From Paragonimus skrjabini miyazakii (Eukaryota; Platyhelminthes; Trematoda; Plagiorchiida; Troglotrematidae): a stretch of 64,000 bases of DNA. The notes beneath the pieces were generated by a model that made no database searches, had not been told where the DNA came from, and saw nothing but the letters and a program-made list of their open reading frames with translations. Location of the stretch: contig JTDE01021434.1 in assembly GCA_014338405.1 (NCBI GenBank), positions 62,001 to 126,000 of the forward strand, in the 5' to 3' direction. The position numbers were made by a program, and so were the translations under genes. Below are positions 47,358-59,226 of the stretch, in pieces (the stretch's first letter is position 1; each line of letters starts with the position of its first letter).

Positions 47358-49309
47358 TGATTCCAGCCAGAATCGACCAGAGGCTAAAAGACCATGACTA
47401 ATTACCAAAGGATGATAGTTACTTGCTAAAAACTTTTGAAAAAGCTGTCATAACGAGAAAACCTGCGGTACCGATCCTGGTCATTCGTGGTTTTCTTATC
47501 AGGGTTTATGAATCAACCGAATGTGGATATCTAGATCCATCCTTACGACAGCCAAGTCGTAATACAACGTATTCATTTAGTTAAATTAGTTGTTCTTAAT
47601 TGTTCTAGACCTATTTGTTCGAGTCCTGGGCAGCATAATTCTAACTGCGGTGCCAATAGTGGAGTCTAGTGAATGTGATTAGCGTATAGGTTAAATTCAC
47701 CAAAGACGACGTAAAAACGGGATAACTGGGCATTCATCAGTATGAATTCAATCAAGGCAGTGATATGGAATAAAAAGGATACCAAGTTCCTTTATTTAAT
47801 CAAAACAGAAAACCCAATCATTTCCTTCCAGCTGAAAGCGAACCGCAAAATACAAACAGCTTCATTGATTACTTGATTGTCTCGAAAAGATACATTAAAT
47901 GGCTCGTCAAATTGAATCAAAAATTGCTCGTAAAATGTTTCTCAGACTGAAATCATATGCGTGATTCTCAAGTTATGACACTTCAGTACTCTTGACTAAT
48001 CATCGGTAAGTAGACTGATTCTGGTCTGTTGTCGGATGACGCGCTGTGTTTTGATTATCAGCCAGCTTACAGCCTCTGCTTGTGAACATTTTCTCGTTCT
48101 GTCTGCACGCTTTTGGGACAACAGTAAATTAGTCACAGATAAAAGTAAACTGGAAAAAAATTGTGGATGACTATTTACAAAGTTCTCTTAATCATTTATG
48201 ATATGAAACAGACAAATTGCATTATTTGAAGTAACTTGATTATCTATGGATAGTTATTAGTAATATTTTTCAATATCTTGGAAATATTTCCTGTTAGGAA
48301 ATGACATTTTCATTTATCAGCAAACCATTTCGAAAAGGTGAGATTGGCAACTATCGTTAATGCTGTTTGTAAATCTGCTAAGCGTAAAAGTATATTAATG
48401 TATCAACTTGTCATATGCTTAGAAGAACAGTTATTCCAGTGTTTCAACAAACTGTATTGTTTTTAGGTCCACAGTCAAATGACCTTGAGTTATATTATTC
48501 ACCTTCATGATCACAAGATCCACTACCTAATTAGAATGCAATGTGCGATGTTGTAGACTTTAAGAATGCAATTTGTTTATGATTTCTTTGACAAATAACA
48601 TCTTGTGTAACGACCGTGGAAAATTCGTGGAATTAAGTGAAAACTTTCTATTGATCTGTCGAAGAGAGAAGTAGATATGAACGCTTTCTAGAGGAAGAAA
48701 ACTGAAAGTCAACAAAAGTTTTGATGTCTTCATAGTTCAAGCTCCATAGATGAATATACTTGGTCAAGTAGCTGAATCCGTAGGATCATCAACAAGAATA
48801 CTACCTTCCATTCGTGCGAATGAATGAGAAATAATTATAGTTGCTTAATGAATACATGAAATTGAGGTAATTTCTATCACAGATCAGAAGAGGATCTGAG
48901 AGTAGATCACAGTATCATCATTTCAAGCTGGCTTCATTATTTCGTAGACCTATATTCCTTATTGCTGAGAGAATAACTAAAGACAGAAAATGGACCGGAT
49001 GCTTTGGTTTCCAAAATTAAGATGAGTCAGTTTTAACATACTGCGTTGGAAAATTTTATCACACGAAATCGCTTACTAACCCCAAATATGTACACTTGAT
49101 GGATAAATGAATTAAGTTACTCGCACAGTACACTGTATCCATACTTGAAGAGAAACATCGACAGGGTGATTTTTAATGTTCTTTTTGTACAGACCACAAA
49201 TGTGCATTTGACATTTGAACAATATAATTGGTAATGTTCGTGTAAAAAAGGCTGGTTGTTATATTTGCCGCTTAACAGAATGATGACATATCAATAAAAC
49301 GGTTCATTG

Positions 49310-49690
49310 CAACAGCAACAACAACAACAAGATAAGCGGGTACAGAAAAGTCAATCCAACGTACGTCAATATGCACTGTGTGAACAAGAGGCGTGTGCCA
49401 TTAGTTCCGACGGCCGATCCAAACCGATCAGTTAGCAGTTGATCGATAGACACGTACACAATGCGTGTGAAACGGTCAATGACGCATCACGCGGGCGTAT
49501 CACTGGTCTGCTCGGACCTAACACGATCAGAAGCTTCTCTTACACTCCCAGATGGTTGTATTTCACAAGCGTTCGTTCTCTGTTTAGTCTCGTTCTCCCA
49601 GATGACTGTCAGTTGTTGCCACTGCCATGATCCGCTGATCCAACTGCGTTTTGGTCGGACATTTTTTATGGGTCCGCGGGTTAAACTGGA
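49310..49690 (-). repeat. Dispersed repeat, partner of 22857-23070
   Basis: Begins with a (CAA)n-rich stretch (49310-49330), then cactgtgtgaacaagagg, gacacgtacacaatgcgtgtg and aatgacgcatcacgcgggcg, parallel to the 22.9-kb copy. The strand is given relative to family C. Confidence 0.55.
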
Positions 49691-51081
49691 CAAGTCACAT
49701 CATCAAAAATTTAACTCATGCTTAGGACCTGAAACCTCCATCATAGTAATATGTGAAATATGAGTGTCAAACATAGCACGTTAACTGAATAGTGTATTAA
49801 TGTTAGCTGTATACAGTGTTGTTCGCACGTGCTGTTCGCACCACAGGATACGGACCTGACTAAGCATACGGTTTTCGCACGAACACATGACAACCGGGCC
49901 GTAGTAGTGATACTTTCTGAACAAGGGATGTTCTTCGATAAATCGATTTTGATAAAAACCCGAAGCATATATCATCAATACGTCTGACTGGAAACCATGT
50001 TCTAAGTACCATGAACAGCTGCATAAAATTGGACAACGGTATTCTGCCCTAAAAAGGCAACATTTTCGTTGTGAGACGTCTGAACCCCCCGTGTACAACT
50101 TCATCGGCCGGTCATAGTGCAGCGAAAAGCTGTTCAGTAAAACAACGGCTTTCCTGTCCAACTCGCGCTTTCCCACTACACGTGCACTGGCGTTTATGAA
50201 GCACAATTCCTATCCGAAGCATAGCGACGGTTCCCAATGCAACGTCACATACATTTCTGCCTGGTTCTTCGCATGTGACTGACGCCTCCTGAGGTTGATT
50301 TTCGCTTTCCATTTCTCGCTCGTTGGCGTTATTTCGTTAAGTGCTGGCTCGTTCGATGGCTTGTGTCCACACTCCGTCAGTAATGAATTTTGACTATATC
50401 ACACTACCGCATTGAGATATTCCATCGAGTGTTGGAATAATCTCGTCTCCGACTTGGTCATCCATCACAATAGCATCATCATTCTGAAGTGTCTGATTAA
50501 TCTGGATAGACACCATTGACAATAAATGTTGTCACTGTACGTCCTTGTATAGTAACTCATTGATAATGTGGTACAGAGAGACTAATTCACTCCCTCCAGT
50601 TGACCACATAGCAAATCGTGCATGGAATGAACCACCATCATCATGAATTCTCAGAACGTTCAAACCGTCGTTGAATCGCTCATTCTTGGGCCTGTACATA
50701 CGCACTCCTTCATCTAACTTTCTGTAGCAAAATCATTAATCATCAGTCCTCCTTTCACGTTTCAATCGACCGCCGTTTTCTGATTCAGTTGGTGAGCTAA
50801 TTGATCTCCGCGGGAATTGTATCGAATTGAAGGAAATGTTGGTAGGATGAATGATTGCTTTTATGATAAGAAGGAATGATCGATTGGTATCGAGGCGAAC
50901 GCAGTAATAACGCCAAGTTGGTTAACTCATTTTTTATCAGCGGTTGTTCCATCAGTTTACACGAAAAATGTATTACTAGTTTGAAAGAGAAGGCTGTGTA
51001 GTTTTCAGTCTAGTTATGAACGAGCTACCTAAAATGAACCGCCATTGACCAGTTCCAATACAACGACGACAAAGTAACGAA

Positions 51082-51119
51082 CAAGACTTGTTCTTTGTGT
51101 TTGATCATCAGGTTAATTC
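51082..51119 (-). ncRNA. Hammerhead-like motif, second type, mutated partner
   Basis: On the - strand CTGATGA (tcatcag at 51105-51111), stem III and a four-pair stem I (TAAC/GTTA) are present, but GAAA reads GAAC and the stem II segment is two bases longer. Probably inactive. Confidence 0.4.
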
Positions 51120-51180
51120 CAACACAATGAATATGAAAACAGTAACTAGAGTGAGTCATATTTATTACATATTGTGTTGT

Positions 51181-51224
51181 AACTAGCCTGATGATCAAAC
51201 ATAGAAAACAAGTCTTGTTAGCTG
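51181..51224 (+). ncRNA. Hammerhead-like motif, second type
   Basis: CTGATGA 51188-51194, a 9-base segment in the stem II position closed by only a T-A pair, GAAA 51204-51207, stem III ACAA-gtc-TTGT (four pairs), UA cleavage site 51219-51220, then GCTG pairing with TAGC just before the core (one G-U). The core bases are intact. The absence of a G-C closing pair in stem II is the weak point. Confidence 0.5.
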
Positions 51225-51966
51225 CTTTGTCGTTCTGATGACTTCATTGGGTATTTGCGAACGCGTTAAAGCAAGTTACATAAGCGAATTATAGTTTTGG
51301 TGTCCAAAAAGTTGCTGAAAGTTATCACATGAATTGAAAACTGCACCCAACACTAGGTTTACTAATTCAATCGGACTGTGTTTAAATTTTATCCGATGAA
51401 GTTATTTAAAGTTTATTTAAAAATTGATTAAATCATCATAGTGACTGAGTTAACGTACACGCAAGAATCGAACTGTACACACCGAAAAGGATTTATCGAA
51501 TAATTTCTGAGGGAAATCGAGAAACGTTTGTTTTCCAAAAGACAGCCCTAAGACTCGTTAAGAAGAGACAATTTCACCCAGCAATCTTAAGGACGTTTTC
51601 AAATTAGATTTTATATATATACTGAGGTTAAATGTATGTTTACACTAGTGTCTTCACGGCCTGTACAGGGTATCCTTCATTAAGTAATGTGAGCGAGATC
51701 GTTTGAAAGCATCAGAAACAACAGAAGCTGTTGAAAGCGCTGCTTACCCGATAAACGAGAACAACCTACAATTACCGAATGAGTCTCGTTTGGTTTCAAG
51801 CACTACGTGGTCATTCCATAATCGCAGCTGCGCTTGGTTTAACTCCCTAGAGAATCCTTTTTTCATAATCGCAATCGTATTTCGTCTAACTGGCCCATCT
51901 CCCACGTCGTTTGCCAATTTACTTGCATTTTCTATGACGCAGATTAACGGCTGTCGTGGCGAGTGG

Positions 51967-52254
51967 TGTAACATACAAGCCGGCTGTCTTTACTCTGATT
52001 GTCCGTCACACTTACGGACCAACTTTAGGGCAACGTGGAGACACCGGCGGACAGTGTTCCTCCGGAGTAGGGGGTTTCAGCGACAGTCTTGTAAAAGGAA
52101 ACAACAAGAAACAAGCATGAGCCAAAGGCCCAGTAAGCCATACACACGACTTACGCAAACGTAAACTAAAACGGCGTAGACAACGCGGTAGTACGCCCTG
52201 TTACACAATTCGAATTCAACCTGTGCGCGCTTGCTGGTTTCGACCGCACATTGC
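51967..52254. repeat. Solo-LTR-like element, family B, copy 2
   Basis: TGTAACA start and CGCACATTGC end, as in copy 1. Flanked by AGTGG at 51962-51966 and 52255-52259, a perfect 5-bp target duplication. Confidence 0.82.
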
Positions 52255-52889
52255 AGTGGTCGAACACATACAATGTTAATGCTCTTTGGTGACGATGATG
52301 GATTTCAGCTGGAACTGTTTGAGTATTCTTACTTGGATAGTCGGCTCCCAAGATTATCTGGTAGATGTCCAATGACGCAGTAAGCTATGTGGCCAACTGA
52401 GTTCAAACGTGAAATTTCTGAACTCCTGGTGTAGCTTCGTAGCTCAGCTAGAAAATCACTTGCCGCACCTGCGTACGTTGTTCATGTTTCTGTTTTTAGT
52501 TGGAGTTCAGATGAAGCTCAGAATTTCGGCAGTTGAATATCTTCTAATCATTTCAAAATGGATAATGCCTTATCAGCCTCATCCTGGTGAACACGCTGAT
52601 CAAAGCCCTGCATCATCGACCGCCAACAAATTCTTGGCGACAGTATGTCAAATTGACCCAGTTAGCCCATTCAAGATACTGTTACTAAATTTGAACTCGA
52701 AGTTACTAGCTTTTATCGAAGGAATAATTATCCAAACTTACCAACTGGCGTTGTCAACACAAAAGTGGCCGAGACAACCTACTGGGTTACCGTTGTCTTG
52801 ATTACGTAAGATTTTGCGTGATGGTGTGGGTATCTAGCTGCTGTCTGCCCTTATTCGTCTGATGTATACAAATCTGTATGCATTACTTT

Positions 52890-52925
52890 TGCGACTGATG
52901 AAAGTAAACGAATCGTAACAGATAC
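52890..52925 (+). ncRNA. Hammerhead-like remnant
   Basis: TTTTGCGACTGATGAAAGTAA and a following aaacgaat recall the 18.8-kb family, but GAAA reads GAAT and stem III is broken. Confidence 0.35.
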
Positions 52926-53948
52926 CCTGTTTCTGTTGTGTTAAATAACAATTGGTTCATCAAAGAGTGCTGTTTACCGCTGGGTTACTCTTGCTTTTTA
53001 TCGTGATATCTGTCCCCACTCATCTGTTCATGCTATCTACGGAGTACTCAATTGTTTTATGTACGGACCTGTAGCAGCACACTGTTGTGTGGTCAAGGTT
53101 ATATGTCTGGACCGACTTACTGTGGTATTTCGCCAGGATGTTACGCGCATGCACCTGCAGTGACTTCGAACGACTCAGAGTACTGTAATTAGCTAGCCAG
53201 CATTTAAAGACATTTACTCAGAGAACATCTAGCCATTGATAGTTAATCACAACGACAGACAATCAAGTCACTCATGAGCAAACTGAATGAGAAGTTGTCT
53301 GTGAGTGGTTACTACTAGTTCGGGTGATGCATTGAAGTAGCTGACGGCTCAGTAGTCTTTTAGGGAGTACATATCCGCTTGCGTACTCGAATAGCAGATC
53401 AGTGGTTCTGACCGTGTTTGTTTGTCGAACTTATCCTCAACTTAACACGTCAGAACATAGGTGACCGACTGAATGTTCGTCATAACGAATGAACCTGTCG
53501 AAAGGTGTCTAACAGCTAATGAGCAGACCACATGCAGGGCCATTCAATGAGAAAGCAGACAAGTTGGTTACAACATTAATATTTTAAACTCAAATGTAAG
53601 TTAGAAATGACTACACTGTTACACTGGCTGACTCGGAAGTACATCTTCAACCATCAGTACGAATTATTTAAACGGCTTGAATATAACAGAGCGAATTTTT
53701 GGCCGTATCAGAGGCCAAAGACCCTACTGACGATGTTTAATGAGGTTATCTATGAAACTGTGGAAGGACAATGTACTAATTTGCAACCTGCAACAAATGA
53801 ACTTATATAAATGACTAATTTAGCTAAATCCTGGCGTTGCTGGGTATAGCAGTTTTCAGAATACCATCATGCAGTGCACAGTTTACAGTAAGATATACAA
53901 ATATGTAATGCTTTTTCTCTAAGGAGTTAGTGCACTGTAACTTACTAT

Positions 53949-54258
53949 TGTTGTATGACAGGCTGTTTCGTTGTGAGTAGTATACTACTCACAAGTAGTA
54001 TGTTACCCACAGGAGACATTCAGGAACAAAAGGACAAGCTCCGAACGCCAGGAAGACGAAGAACAAGAAGAGACTATCGAAATAGTGTGTACGCGCTACG
54101 GCAGAAGTTCCACCATGGCGAATGACAATGACGTATGTGAATGCATGTCTAACGCGCAAATGAATGTATGCGTTTGTGGTTTGCTTTTTGACATGACCTA
54201 TACGGGCGTTTGCACAATGGACGAATTCTCAGGCCAAGCGTCTTTTGCGGTCACAACA
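53949..54258 (+). repeat. Solo-LTR-like element, family A, copy 5
   Basis: TGTTGTATGACAGG start, agtatactactcac block, and a ggccaagcgtcttttgcggt block near the end that matches 20343-20360 before CACAACA. The flanks actat and actac (if the element ends one base earlier) differ at one position. Confidence 0.6.
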
Positions 54259-54884
54259 CTACCTCATGACCAAAACTAGAAGTGAATGAAACAATTGAGG
54301 AAAGTAACTCAATCCTATCCATCTATCCAAATGTTGGGTTACTTGCGTATTTTTTTCATGATATTTTGCATTTTTAAATTGGTAACCAAAAAGGAACTCG
54401 AATGTTACCATAATTTTCTAAAACTTGTTTGATTCCATTGTTCTATGGAAGCGATGGAAATATCGTAAAACCATTTTGCGTCATACGTCAATTGATATAT
54501 CAGTCAGTTGGAATAAACTTCCGGCATTCCGATGTTTTTGTCAATATGATCTGACAAGTCCAGTGATCGGATGAATTTTTGTCGGACATGGAGCCTAGTG
54601 CCTCAAGCAATTCTGAGAAGTTCCTTACGTTTCAACATATGTCTACTGTTGCGTTGTCACCACGCAAAACTTTAAACACGTGGGTAATTTCAGGATTATT
54701 TCAAAGCACCTTTTGTAAATGACTCCGCGTACCGTGTATCTGAGGATTATAATTTTTGTCCTATAATTCAAACAGCTCTTCATGTATGAATTGAATCATC
54801 TCTTGCTCACCACATTGAGCACCAAAGTCTGACTATCAGAGATTAATCCTATTCCCCGTCCAGAACACTTTAAACCAAGTATAT

Positions 54885-55361
54885 AATCAATCAGAATCTA
54901 CAGCTATACGCAGTGTATCAGTGCAGCTCTAAACCTCTTGATTCGGACACAACAAGACAGAATAGTGATGGTTTACCCAGATAAAACTGATTATGTACAT
55001 AAATAAGTAATGGTTAGCACGGAATTTAACCATCAGCAATTAACAGAATATAATGTAGTAGCGTAACCAATCTAAGAAGGCGATACGTAATATACAAAAG
55101 AGGGAGTTCAAATGTTTCCCCAGTATTTAATCTAATCAACAAATGGGGATATGTATGAAGGACATATAGTACGATAGTTCGACTAATGGGTTAAAGAAAT
55201 TGGGGCAGTTTTGACGTTGTGCAAGTCATTGGTCGTGGATGGGTAGCCAGGCGGTAGTACTGTGGACCAGGGTGTGAATGTTCGGTGGTTTGAGTATTCT
55301 GATGGAACTTTTGCCATCGGGCTCTCAATTTTACTTTTACTAATCCAGACATAATTTTAAC
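54885..55361 (+). repeat. Dispersed repeat family E, copy 2
   Basis: Direct repeat of 46796-47357. See the shared blocks there; this copy lacks part of the middle. Confidence 0.75.
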
Positions 55362-56836
55362 TGACAGAAATCAGCCTCAAGTTTCTGACAATCGCTATTA
55401 TTTGTGTTTATCGTTCAATATTTAAACCAAGCCCGGGTATCCGCAACACACTCAGACTTCTTGAAGTCTTCTTGTCTTTGCACTAATAAACCTTAAAAGT
55501 ATTGAGCCTGTACAGAATTGAGCCGGTTTTGGGGGAATATGTTGTAAACAACCGTCGTAGGAAACAGTCAGATTTTTTACAATTGCCTCAAATATCGTAT
55601 TTCGTTTTTGTTTCAAATACGACATCTGTAGAAAGAAGACATTGTGAAAGTTTTAATAATCTTCAACTCGTGGTTTTCCTGCTTGGAATATTCAGACAGC
55701 TTACCATGTCAGAAATTTGTATCTGAGTTACTTTTGTACCCATTAATGAGTGGGGTTATCCTTCAGGCCCGGAATGTGTCTTGTGTGATGGAGTTGTGTT
55801 CAGCTTTACTCAACCTAGTCATGCTGAACAACAAACTATGTTGACGCAATATTCACAGATGAATGTTTTAAGTCGCAGTTGAAGTAGGATGGTAATACGA
55901 ATGTGCACGAACAAGAAAGTCGATGAAAAACGCCGGTTCTAATTATCTGTTGTGTTCAGAGTATCGACATGCTTAAAACCATACAGACGGATTTCAGTGT
56001 TGTAACTACACCTGAGTTTATATTGCACAATTTTCTGTAATCTATCATTCTGTGTTGATTAAGCTACTTGACAAAATGGTGCTGATCCACTTGACGCATC
56101 GCAATCCTCAGTAGACACGAATGAACTTGAGATATTGTGCGTGTCTCACGTGATGGATTGTGGCTCAACATAAAACTATGTCAGCTTTGCATGCTGATAT
56201 ACAAAAGAGCTCGGCGAAGTAGTAGGGGATTAGTTTCGAAAGTTACCCCGCTATTATAAATACACTTCAAGCAAATTGGTTGCCTACTGAGATAGTAGTG
56301 AGAAAAGGCAGCATCAAATATCTGTTATGTTTTATTGCTGTGGACAATGTTTCGATGAGCAATGTTGCTCACAAAAGATTGCAATTTAGTTAATTATCTG
56401 TTTATTCTAACGTGCTCTTTCAAATGATCGAATTACAATTTTCTGAATCACTTAGGAAACGGCTTTAAGAGAAAAAAAAATTTTATTTCCTTGAAAATCT
56501 AGGAGAACGTTGCCAAGCACTTGGTAATGGGTTAAGTACAAGATTTGCTGCCTGACTGTACTCACCTCTGACTTTAAATGTGTGTAGAACACTGTTGAGG
56601 ACCGGTGTAACAATTCACGTCTGATCGTTGAGTTACGCGTAGCCCAAAACGGATCTCCGAAATGAAAACAAGAGTGGATCCAACAATTTCTACGATACTA
56701 TTAAAGAAATGCATCAGTAATTACAAGCATTTAACCTCAATCGTTCGTGACGATAATCTTGTCCAGCAAAATCGATAGTTTCGCCACAGGACCCGCAGGG
56801 TCAAAGGTGAGTTGTCACCCCAGTAGACCAGGACAA

Positions 56837-57095
56837 TGTAACAGGCAAGCCAGACGTTCTGGCTTCGTGTACCGGTTACACTCGTAAACCGACTTTGAGC
56901 AACTTGGAAACACCGGGGGACAGCGTTCTTCTGAAGTAAGAGTTCCAATGACAGTCCTGTTAAAGGAGACAATAGAAACAAGCGCGAGCCAAATGCCCAG
57001 TAAGACATGCACACGAATTACACAATCGAAAACAAAAGTGGCGCCAACACAGTGCGTTACAACAAGAGTGGCTATTCGTGCCGCGGACATTTAAT
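56837..57095. repeat. Solo-LTR-like element, family B, copy 3
   Basis: TGTAACA start. Its end is diverged (gcggacatttaat where the others read gcacattgc). Flanked by GACAA at 56832-56836 and 57096-57100, a perfect 5-bp duplication. Confidence 0.75.
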
Positions 57096-57574
57096 GACAA
57101 ATTAGTTCAGTAAAACAAAATGGGGTGGGTGAGGTAGTGGGAACAAGTGGCAGGTTAGTGGGGAAAAATAGGGAATGCAATCGATGGGGACGGATTTTCT
57201 CAGTTCGTGAATAAACAAATTTATAACCGGTTCGTTCACTATTGAAAAGACGAAACTTATTATCGTTGGTATTCAGTGGACTTTGACTAACCTTACAGAC
57301 TGAATTAGAAAGCATCGTAATTTAAGGACGCTGCATTCTGAAATGCGCATTTCAGTAGAGTCAAAAAAATGAAGCAAGAATATGAAATTTGAGTGGAATT
57401 CGGAATCTTCTATGACTCGCGAATGTAGCATGCGTGTAAATTCTTGTTTCAATAGACACATGTTAAATAATGAGTGCAATGAGAATAATGCCTGTAAGTT
57501 CTTCACGAATAATGTTACTGATATTATTTCTAATACTAATATAGTGAGTGCAAGCAACTGCATTCTACCACTCA

Positions 57575-57837
57575 AACCACTACTCAGTAGTCAGGCAGTA
57601 GTATGTATTTGAATTTTGAATTAAGGGGGGAATACACGAGGAAATATTGGAGTGCACTTTGGCATGCAATGGTTTCCCTTCTATACAAGAACTGGGCATT
57701 TGCAACAGTAACAACGATGACGTCCTTAGATCAACGTTATTTGCAAATGAGAATTTATTAGTTATGGTAATGAAACGTATAGCCCATATATTCCAAATAA
57801 ACAATCCTTGCACCATTCACATTCTATATTCACAACA
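57575..57837 (+). repeat. Solo-LTR-like element, family A, diverged copy
   Basis: ctactcagtagtcaggcag, then atagcccatatattccaaat and TTCACAACA at the end follow the family A order. The start is uncertain. Confidence 0.4.
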
Positions 57838-59172
57838 CTAATACTGATAATGATACTAACACTAATTATTATAATAATTACAACAATAAAGGTACTGTTC
57901 CATAAAAACATGTAAGCCCCACTCAACTTCTTATAGTATCAAACCGTTAGTTAAAAGCGTGCTTCACTTTACCGTTCTTTACGCCTTATGTGTTTTAATC
58001 CGGAATTCGTCGAAACACATCCAGTGAACTGCTTTAAGTGCTGAATCATAGTTTAAATGACAAACCATAGTGAACTGTTAGGTTTGGATAATCACCGTAA
58101 TTTATTTAAACCAACTTAGTCAACAGTATGCTTCATTTGCCACAAGATACAAAGTTTCAGAACTATATTTACTTACATCTAGAACAAATGTGAAACCATT
58201 AATTCAAGGAGTTTGTCACGCAATGATGATGATGCTGGTGAAATCCTTGATCAAAGCAGCAGCTAGTCATAGGCAACATAGGTTGTAGACAAACTTTGAT
58301 TCCGCTAGGTGATCAGCTTACGGATAAGGTGACTGACTCGCGTAGTGGTCCGGGTAAGTAAGGACTAGCTGGAAAAGAACCGGAACAGTAAGACAGCGTA
58401 CGGAAAAATAAGTGCTAGTGTGGGAATCTAGCATGGAATGTAGAGCAAATATATGAGGAGATCCGAGGTGGGAGGATGAGTTGAATCGGGCATAAACACG
58501 TTGTTGTTAAGCAGTGGTTAAAAACGACGGATTGTCCATTAGAGATGGGATTACAACAGGTTACCTGCATCACGAATGCAACAAACTATATGCGATCGTC
58601 CGAAAACATATTCAGAAAAACATCAAACTAGCAGTCCATCTAGTAGGACACACACGTGTTTTGATATGTTGCTCCATTTAGTGATGTAAAAAAGGCAGAC
58701 ATTCTACACACAGTAAAAAAAGATGTTGCCACAGGAACCTCATCAACACGAGACCATCATGACATATATTTACTCATTTTACCTTTGGGTATTTAAAAAC
58801 GAGAGATCGAGTTAAACAACGGTCGTTTGAAAGCTCCTAACACTGATTAGCTTTCAGGAATGGAACCAGTATATCAGTACATTTGGTTTAGCTGGATCGA
58901 TTCGTAATGTTGACCAATTCATTTATGCCTTGTTTTTTGTTTTCATGGTAGTCACATGCTTACACATGAAGAGAGTGCGTAAAATGAATTCATACTTTCT
59001 GCCTATTTTCCTCACTTAGCTCATAGTTACGCGATGTTGTAAATTTATCATTTGGATGTGGTAAAATAATGCAGACTGTATGATCAACTTGGCAGTGAAC
59101 ACCGATTGTTTAATATGCCGGGTGGACAGAATAAAACACATTTTCAAATTGATCTCATCAGTATAGAAAGAA

Positions 59173-59226
59173 GACATATGTTGCAATATGTTAACATCTC
59201 GTTTATTCTCATCAGTCGCAAACGTG
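59173..59226 (-). ncRNA. Hammerhead-like motif, single arm, mutated
   Basis: The - strand shows stem I TTGCGA/TTGCAA (six pairs with one G-U), CTGATGA (tcatcag at 59209-59215) and TGTTAACA stem III. GAAA reads GAGA, and the cleavage site is TA. It belongs to the same repeat as the 18.8-kb arms, without an inverted partner. Confidence 0.5.

Larger units (their letters stand above)
51063..51235. repeat. Inverted repeat with a second hammerhead-like type
   Basis: The arms 51063-51128 and 51171-51235 are reverse complements with a few differences, and the spacer is 42 bp. Each arm holds a CTGATGA...GAA motif described separately. The arm sequence is unlike that of the 18.8-kb and 46-kb pairs. 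Confidence 0.8.

Noticed and set aside
51703..52164. 153-codon open frame as a gene
   Set aside because: Its last third runs into the family B repeat, and the rest has no recognisable domain.
57382..57612. Asn-rich 76-codon open frame as a gene
   Set aside because: AT-rich composition explains the Asn content; it has no homology that I recognise and runs into a family A repeat.
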